From: Actinomycetes bacterium
GTDB lineage: Bacteria > Actinomycetota > Acidimicrobiia > Acidimicrobiales > RAAP-2
Assembly (NCBI GenBank): GCA_021831035.1
Contig: JAKBNL010000006.1
Span: forward strand, 1 to 37,651
Length of the DNA stretch: 37,651 nt
Direction of reading: 5' to 3'
Notes under the pieces: generated by a model
Told to the model about the DNA's origin: nothing
The model's input: the letters and a program-made list of their open reading frames with translations, nothing else
The model's database searches: none
Position numbers and translations under genes: made by a program
Shown: in pieces, positions 29,086-34,899 of the stretch
Position numbering within the stretch: position 1 is the stretch's first letter
Layout of the letters: each line of letters starts with the position of its first letter

Positions 29086-30617
29086 GGCGAGGGCTCCTCA
29101 CGAGATGGGTGCTCCGGGGTCGTCAGACCCTGCCCTCCGCGTTCGTCGAGAGGCTCAACCGGCCGGTGCGGGGCTTCGCGGTCGTCACGGGGTGGATCGG
29201 GTCGACGGTCCTCTTCCTCCTCGTCGCCACCGGCCTCGGTGGTCCAACGGAGGGAGACTCGGCTGAGGTCGTCTACGGCACGTGGGCCGTCGCGCACGGC
29301 CATCTCGCGTGCGTGTATCCCGGCACGGGCGGACACCTCCCGCAGGGCTTCGCGTCCCCGTTCGCACTGGCGGCGCCGTTGTACGCCGTGGTCTCGGGCA
29401 TCGTCTCGGCGGTGCTGAGGATCGGCCACGGTGTGCCCTTCCCCTCGAGCAGCGCCCTGGGACCAGGCTGTGCCCGCGGGTTCGACGCCATGTACCACTG
29501 GTCGACCGTGTCGAGCGCGATCATCCCGACGGTGCGCGTGGGCTACGTGACCTGGGTCGTGCTCCTCGCGGGTGTGGCCTACGTGGTGCGAAGCACCTCA
29601 CTGCGGGGCACCGGGTGGGAGGTCCTGGTCGGATTCCTCGTCGCCGTCGCCCCGCCGGTCGTCATGTGCCTGACGTACTACTTCCACCCCCAGGACCTCC
29701 TCGCGATGGCCCTCGTCCTTCTCGCCGTTGGGGCATGGTTGCGTGGGCACGTCCTCGCCAGCGGCATCGCACTCGGTCTGGCGGTGACCAGTCAACAGTT
29801 CTCCGTCCTCGCCGTCGTGGTCCTCCTCGTCCTGTGCGAGAGAGCGGTGCTCGTCCGGTTCGCCGTCGGGCTCGCGGCGACGGTCGTCGCGGTGGACGGG
29901 ACGTTCGTCCTCGCGAGCGGATGGCACGCCGTCAAGACCGTTCTCCTGGGGTCAAGCCGGGTCGGTTCGTCGGTGACCGCGCACGGGGGAACGGTGGTCT
30001 TCGCACTCGACCTGAAGGGAGTGGTCGCCTTCATGGTGGCCCGCGTCGCGCCGATCGTGGCGGCGGCCCTCGTCGCGTGGATCGTCCGCCGATGGGTGGG
30101 CCGCACCCCCCTCGCCGTCCTCGGCGCCCTCACGGCGGCCATGCTCTGCCGACTCGTCTTCGAGGTCAACCTCTTCGGCTACTACTTCATGGCGGTCACC
30201 GTGGGGATCGCACTGATCGAGGTGACGCGCCGCCAGATCGGGCGGGACGCCCTCGCCCTCGTCGGTCTGTTGGTCGTGGCCTTCGACCCCGAGCACGTGG
30301 CCCTGGTGGCGAACCTGACGACCTACGGGCTCTCCGTCTACTACGACCTCCCCATCGCGGTCTTCGCCCTCGGCGTCGCCGTCCTGCTCGTTGACGTCGT
30401 GCGTCGGCGGCCGTCGGTGGCGCTGCTGGCCTGGCTCGGCTTCGTGGCCCTCGCGGGGGAGGCCCATCTCTGGCACCGGTACTATCCCGTGTGGAACCTC
30501 CCCGAGTGGGCGTGGCAGGTCGTGCTGGTGCCCTTTGCCGGGGTCGTCGTGGCTCGTCGCCTCCTCGGGGCACGGCGCGCGGAGGCCGTCGCGCTGAACC
30601 CCGCCGAGGCCAACTAG
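29082..30617 (+). CDS. Polytopic membrane protein, GT-C-like
   Basis: A 511-residue protein with about 11-12 transmembrane helices. ATG 29082 overlaps the prepilin peptidase stop by four bases and was preferred over a start six codons upstream. The first external loop contains GDSAEVVYGTWAVAHGHL, with the acidic residues and spacing of GT-C enzymes, and YYFHPQDLLAMALVLLAVG follows in the middle. The precise family was not recognised. It lies with the other GT-C-like protein around the peptidase, so it may take part in pilin or surface glycosylation. Its TAG shares CTAG with the convergent DUF429-like gene. Confidence 0.7.
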   Translation: MRRGLLTRWVLRGRQTLPSAFVERLNRPVRGFAVVTGWIGSTVLFLLVATGLGGPTEGDSAEVVYGTWAVAHGHLACVYPGTGGHLPQGFASPFALAAPLYAVVSGIVSAVLRIGHGVPFPSSSALGPGCARGFDAMYHWSTVSSAIIPTVRVGYVTWVVLLAGVAYVVRSTSLRGTGWEVLVGFLVAVAPPVVMCLTYYFHPQDLLAMALVLLAVGAWLRGHVLASGIALGLAVTSQQFSVLAVVVLLVLCERAVLVRFAVGLAATVVAVDGTFVLASGWHAVKTVLLGSSRVGSSVTAHGGTVVFALDLKGVVAFMVARVAPIVAAALVAWIVRRWVGRTPLAVLGALTAAMLCRLVFEVNLFGYYFMAVTVGIALIEVTRRQIGRDALALVGLLVVAFDPEHVALVANLTTYGLSVYYDLPIAVFALGVAVLLVDVVRRRPSVALLAWLGFVALAGEAHLWHRYYPVWNLPEWAWQVVLVPFAGVVVARRLLGARRAEAVALNPAEAN

Positions 30618-31327
30618 AACACGAACTCCATGCGCAGTCCCTCGGAGTCCCACTCGGGCTCGCGCGGGATCCTGCGGGCACCGTGGCCGAAGACACGTCG
30701 TGCCGTCCAGAGCAGCGCCAACGAGTCGAGCTGGTGACGGAGGCTGACCCCGGGTGGGGGGTCCCGCAGGACGGTGTCAATCCCCCCGGGGATGTGGGAG
30801 TCGAGGACGTCGAGGCGCTCGTCGCGGCCCTCGGCCAGACGCTTTGACCGTCGCATGGAGGTGTCTCGGTTGAGCTGGTAGAAGCTCAACTCGGGGTTGC
30901 CCTCGAAGAGGACGCGCTGGCGGAACGGCGACATCTCGGCGGCGACCTCGCGGTAGCGCGGCAGGAGCGTGGCGGTGACGGCGTCGAGACCGCCCTCCTG
31001 CCAGCTCATCCGGCCCTCGAGGACGGCCCGGGTCGGGGCGTTGTGAATGGTCGCGCCGCGCGCGCCGAGCAGTCGACGGGCCTCGGCGTCGCACAGGCGC
31101 GGCGGGTCGCTCGGCAGGTCGCGATAGCCGACGGGCGCGTTGACGAGGAGTAACTCGTAGTTCGGTCGCTCGTCGAGCACCTCGGGGAACGTCGGGTACA
31201 CCCGCGGGCGCTCCGGCGCGAAGGTCGCACCCTGCACCTTGGCCCCCTGGACGAGCCAACCCGGGGGGCAGGGGGTTATGGAGGCGATGATGTGGTACGG
31301 GAGGGTCGGGCCGCGATGGATGCTCAT
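30614..31327 (-). CDS. DUF429-like protein (predicted RNase H-fold nuclease family)
   Basis: A 237-residue protein. Family-like stretches are PCPPGWLVQGAKV (19-31), LLLVNAPVGYRD (59-70), PPRLCDAEARRLLGARG (75-91), then FEGNPELSFYQLN (141-153) and RRSKRLAEGRDERLDVL (159-175). The first acidic motif usually reads IDxPxG, but here Asn63 stands in the Asp position, so nuclease activity may be lost. Assignment is from remembered motifs and should be held with moderate confidence. ATG 31327 has AAAGG upstream and follows the pilT stop by 9 bases, so it is the last gene of the pilin-pilT operon. The link to pili is unexplained. Confidence 0.68.
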   Translation of the reverse strand: MSIHRGPTLPYHIIASITPCPPGWLVQGAKVQGATFAPERPRVYPTFPEVLDERPNYELLLVNAPVGYRDLPSDPPRLCDAEARRLLGARGATIHNAPTRAVLEGRMSWQEGGLDAVTATLLPRYREVAAEMSPFRQRVLFEGNPELSFYQLNRDTSMRRSKRLAEGRDERLDVLDSHIPGGIDTVLRDPPPGVSLRHQLDSLALLWTARRVFGHGARRIPREPEWDSEGLRMEFVF

Positions 31328-31336
31328 CGTGAACCT

Positions 31337-32428
31337 TTATACCCGCGCGGGAGCCCTCCCCAGTTGCTCGAGCGTACGCGTGAACTCCTTGGGTCGGGCG
31401 GTCGTGGCCATCGCGTCCTCGTAGGAGACGGTGCCCTCGTGCACGAGGCGGGCGAGGTCCGTCTCGAGCAGTTGCATTCCCTCGGAGGAGTTCGTGAACA
31501 TAATGTTTTGGAGCTGGTTGCTGCGTCCCTCGCGGATGAGGTTGCGCACCGCGTGGGTCGCGACCAGCACCTCGAAGGTGGCGACCATCCCGCCGCTCGT
31601 TGTCGGGACGAGGCGCTGGGCGATGACGGCGCTGAGCGACGCGGCCAGCTGGACCCGGGTCTGCTCCTGGCGCCAGGCGGGGAAGACGTCGATGATGCGG
31701 TCGATCGCCTGGGGGGCGTCGTTGGTGTGGAGGGTCGCGAAGACGAGGTGGCCGGTCTCGGCCATCGTGAGGGCGATCTGGATCGACTCGATGTCGCGCA
31801 TCTCGCCGATCAGCAGGACGTCGGGGTCCTCTCGAAGGGCCGAGCGGAGTGCGCGGTCGAAGGAGGGGCTATCGAGGCCGATCTCACGCTGGCTCACCGC
31901 GGCCTGCTTGTGGTGATGCACGTACTCGACCGGGTCCTCGATGGTGAGGATGTGACAGGCGCGGGACTCGTTGATGCGGTTAACGATCGCCGCCAGCGTG
32001 GTGGACTTCCCCGATCCGGTGGGGCCCGTGACGAGGACGAACCCCCGAGGCTGCTCGGCGACCCAGCCGGCTGCCCACGGGAGCCCCAACTGTTCGAAGG
32101 TGGGGATCTCGGTGGGAATCATGCGAAGGGCCAGTGCCACCTGGCCTCGCTGCGTGAAGGCCGAGCCACGCACACGGGCCTTGTCGCGCCACGAGAAGGC
32201 GAAGTCGACGTCGAGGTTGTCGACGAAGGTCTGCTTCTGCCTTTCCGACAGGAGGTCGTCGGCGATCTTCTCGATGTCGCTCCCGGTGAGGGGGGTCGCC
32301 CCCTCGAGGGGTCGGAGCCGCCCCGAGACGCGAATGCGTGGCGGGGAGTCGCTGGAGAGGAGCAGGTCAGATCCCCTCTGGTCCCACAGCGTCTGCATCC
32401 ACTGATCGATCCTTGTGACGTCGCTCAC
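31337..32428 (-). CDS. pilT: Type IV pilus retraction ATPase PilT
   Basis: A 363-residue hexameric cytoplasmic ATPase that pulls pilin subunits out of the fibre. Walker A GPTGSGKST (135-143), Asp box around ILTIEDPVEYVHH (160-172), Walker B LLIGEMRD with E209, and His box HLVFATLHTN (227-236) are all intact. AVRNLIRE (293-300) is the PilT-specific C-terminal signature (AIRNLIRE). Normal length. The GTG start lies just downstream of a strong hairpin that separates it from the pilin gene. Retraction-capable pili imply twitching or DNA uptake. Confidence 0.95.
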   Translation of the reverse strand: MSDVTRIDQWMQTLWDQRGSDLLLSSDSPPRIRVSGRLRPLEGATPLTGSDIEKIADDLLSERQKQTFVDNLDVDFAFSWRDKARVRGSAFTQRGQVALALRMIPTEIPTFEQLGLPWAAGWVAEQPRGFVLVTGPTGSGKSTTLAAIVNRINESRACHILTIEDPVEYVHHHKQAAVSQREIGLDSPSFDRALRSALREDPDVLLIGEMRDIESIQIALTMAETGHLVFATLHTNDAPQAIDRIIDVFPAWRQEQTRVQLAASLSAVIAQRLVPTTSGGMVATFEVLVATHAVRNLIREGRSNQLQNIMFTNSSEGMQLLETDLARLVHEGTVSYEDAMATTARPKEFTRTLEQLGRAPARV

Positions 32429-32447
32429 TGGTGTCCCTCTCTAGAAA

Positions 32448-32486
32448 CGGCCGAGGTGCCTGGCGTCAAGCCAGGCACCTCGGCCG
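32448..32486 (-). terminator. 16-bp perfect hairpin between pilin and pilT, probable attenuating terminator
   Basis: Arms CGGCCGAGGTGCCTGG (32448-32463) and CCAGGCACCTCGGCCG (32471-32486) are perfectly complementary around a 7-base loop. On the minus strand the stem is followed by TTTCT, a short U-tract. It lies 34 bases after the pilin stop and 19 bases before the pilT start. It probably ends most transcripts after pilin or protects that mRNA's 3' end, giving much pilin and little PilT. Confidence 0.8.
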
Positions 32487-32520
32487 ATCAGGTTCTCTAC
32501 GCGGTGCAGTTGCGTGAGCG

Positions 32521-32955
32521 TCAGCCGAGGCCGATCCCACTCTTACCGCACGTCTGGGGGCCGACGTACTGCTGCGGGGTCCCCGGCGTTCCGTTGTTGA
32601 TCTTCGCCACATAGAGCTTGCCGCTACTGAGCGAGAACTGGTAGCTCCCGTTGTTCGGCCACGACTGGATGTACGGGCCGCCCTTGGTCGTGCTCGTCAC
32701 CGTGAGGTCGGACGTGGTGATGTTGGTGATGCTGGGGTTCTGGGCGCGGAACGCCGACATGGCGGTCGAGACCGTCGCGCCGTCCGCCTGGCAGGCGGCG
32801 AGCTGGCTCTTGCCGGTCACCCCTCCGAGGGCGAAGATGACGACGGCGGCCAAGATGCCGAGCACCACGATCACGATGAGGAGCTCGATCAAGGTGAAGC
32901 CGTCGATCTCACCCGCGTCCCGACGGCGCTTGAGCCGCTCGTAGGTCGAAATCAT
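32521..32955 (-). CDS. pilA: Type IV pilin (major subunit candidate)
   Basis: A 144-residue prepilin with a 19-residue leader ending in EIDG and the class III signal at G19/F20: FTLIELLIVIVVLGILAAVV. Glu24 is the conserved E5 of the mature protein. C55 and C136 could form a disulfide. The mature protein is about 125 residues, short but typical of type IVa-like pilins in Gram-positives. ATG 32955 has AAGGGAG upstream. First gene before the hairpin, pilT and the DUF429-like gene. The long gene-free stretch upstream may hold its control region. Confidence 0.93.
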   Translation of the reverse strand: MISTYERLKRRRDAGEIDGFTLIELLIVIVVLGILAAVVIFALGGVTGKSQLAACQADGATVSTAMSAFRAQNPSITNITTSDLTVTSTTKGGPYIQSWPNNGSYQFSLSSGKLYVAKINNGTPGTPQQYVGPQTCGKSGIGLG

Positions 32956-34260
32956 TCTCTACTCCCTTGCTTTCTGTGGGATCCCCGACACTCGGACTTT
33001 CCCTTGCTTAACCCTGCCGCTTGTGCGGTTGCACGACAGGACCTAGCGCGAAGTGTAACCGAACCGGACCAGGTGAATTAGGACCATTCACGTGATTTGG
33101 GACGCGACCCTGGACGGGAACGGCCTGGTCAAGGCCTGTGAGAAAACCGTCGCGCGATTTGACGCACTGTTGTTGTTCGTTGTTCACGCAAAGGCGGCTC
33201 GTTGTGTCGTTGAGACGGGGCGATTCACCCTCACCGGTCGCACGACCACGGACATGGCGCGACGCACGTACCCCTTCGTCACCCCTATCGCGGGTCGCAC
33301 GATCGTCTGGGAGGGTCGGGTTTCTGTGCCCATTGACTCGGGACCGGCGGGTCCCCTCGTCCTAGCGGGAAGACGTTCACCGCGATGCGCGTCCCGAGCG
33401 ATTGGGTTCTCCGAACGTGTCGTTGCGAGGGGGCGTAGCGCGAGAGGCATCGCTGTTCCCGGACGGGTGGCCCATCACCGGACGGTCGTCCAACGTCGCC
33501 GCCGATCGTGCCTCCGAGGTATCGCATCACGCGGGAGTCGTGGGTGAGACTCCCGATCGCTCCGACGAGTCGATCGACCGCGACGTCGCCCATAAGTCAG
33601 GGCTCACCCTGCGCCCTCCCGACTGAGGCTGGCTCTTGTGGCTCCGGGGCCGGGTGTTCGACGTTTCGGGCGGTGCGTCGCGACCTGCAGTTGGTGGCCG
33701 GAGTCTCGATCCGGCGGCTGGAACTCGACGCGCTCGGTCGGCGCGACCGTCGCGGGGGAGACGGGGCAGGGCATCAACTCCGCTGTATCCCCACCTATCT
33801 CGACCAGGACCAAGGGGACTCCACTCGCGACCGGGCCCCTTGATCACGCCACCCGCGCGAACGCCACCCGCGAGCACGCCCCGACTTCGACGGGCAGCTT
33901 CCCGAGCGCGGAACTCGCGAGTCTCACCACCGGCTAACGGATCGCGCCCGGCGCTGTCAGGCCGCCGGAGAAGGAGGCGTCGCGCGCGGCGCCGGTGGTG
34001 AGGTCAAGGGGCTAACTCGACCGACTCCGTCGGCCGGTCCCGGTTCGTTGCACCGCGAATCTGGCGCGAGACGAGATTTCGCCGGCGATACTCCTCACGA
34101 GAACCAAACGGGGCGATCCACGTCGGCTCCCGGGTGACGAGACGATCGGTGCCGGGTTCGCGAGAGGGGAATGAGCCCTGTCGGGTCGCGACGCGCCCAC
34201 GGGTCACGTCGGACTAGCGGGGCGGGGAGGGCCGGTGGCTACTCGCCTGGGCCGAGGCCG
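32956..34260. other. 1.3-kb stretch without a recognisable gene, upstream of the pilin
   Basis: All six frames have only short open frames with codon use unlike the neighbours (third positions not strongly G/C). The best, 33092-33547 on the plus strand, gives no recognisable product. The GC content falls in places, for example GTT-rich 33167-33184. Short dyads exist: GGGACC/GGTCCC (33340-33355), GGGAGTC/GACTCCC (33533-33554) and CCGAC/GTCGG near 34020-34036, about what chance would give. No tRNA, rRNA, RNase P or tmRNA signature was seen. It may be a long leader or control region, decayed genes, or an RNA gene. Confidence 0.5.
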
Positions 34261-34899
34261 CTACGGCGTCGAGGTCGCCCAGACCCACTTCGTGATGAGC
34301 TGGCTGAAGCCACACTGACCGGTCTCGATGTTGCACTGGGCGACGAGGGTCACGCCGCCGTTCGCGGGGTAGTCGTCGAAGGTGACGCGGGCCTCGAGCT
34401 GCGGGGCGGCCTGACAGGTCGCCTCGCTCCCGTGGTCGTAGGTGCTCGAGCAGGCGTAGAGGGTGACGACCCGGGTCGCGGCCTGGGGGAGGCTCACGGT
34501 GGTCTGGCACCAGACGTCGATGGCGTAGCCGTTGACGTCGAGCGACGACACGGTCCCGCTGGCCGGCGCCCAGCAGTAACCGACGGGCTGGACGCCGTAG
34601 CCGTTGGAGTCGAGAACCGGGTCCGCGGGGACCGGGGTGTTACGGATGGCCTGGATGGCGGTGTCGACCGTGCTCGAGAGGGCGTAGTCGAGGGTCCGGA
34701 CGTTCTGGAAGGTGTTGGTGTTGTTGAGGCTGCCCGCCGCCCAGTCGGCGAGCGGGATCACGATCAGGCTCACGGCCACGATGAAGACGAGGGCCAGGAT
34801 CAGCGACGCCCCGCGCTCGTCACGGCCGGCCCGGCCGAGCCCGGGCCACTCATCGGGGCGAAGGACGCTCGAAGGACGGGGAGGACGGGCCACGCTCAT
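34261..34899 (-). CDS. PilX-like pilus-associated protein
   Basis: A 212-residue protein with a short cytoplasmic N-terminus ending RDERGASLILALVFIVAVSL (26-45) and one transmembrane helix, after which the chain is extracellular. ERGASLILALV resembles the start of PilX/minor pilin-type proteins but lacks the Glu5 pattern of true pilins. Six Cys in the outer part suggest disulfides (three in the last 60 residues). ATG 34899 follows directly on the TAG of the large repeat protein gene, so the two are co-transcribed. A role as minor pilin or pilus-tip assembly factor presenting the large protein is inferred from position. Confidence 0.72.
   Translation of the reverse strand: MSVARPPRPSSVLRPDEWPGLGRAGRDERGASLILALVFIVAVSLIVIPLADWAAGSLNNTNTFQNVRTLDYALSSTVDTAIQAIRNTPVPADPVLDSNGYGVQPVGYCWAPASGTVSSLDVNGYAIDVWCQTTVSLPQAATRVVTLYACSSTYDHGSEATCQAAPQLEARVTFDDYPANGGVTLVAQCNIETGQCGFSQLITKWVWATSTP

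Noticed and set aside
33092..33547. Possible 151-residue gene upstream of the pilin
   Set aside because: Third codon positions are not G/C-biased as in every neighbouring gene, no ribosome-binding site, product not recognisable. Left as part of the gene-free stretch.
32956..34260. tRNA, rRNA, RNase P or tmRNA gene in the gene-free stretch
   Set aside because: No cloverleaf with GGTTCRAAT arm, no conserved rRNA or RNase P core sequence was found by eye on either strand.
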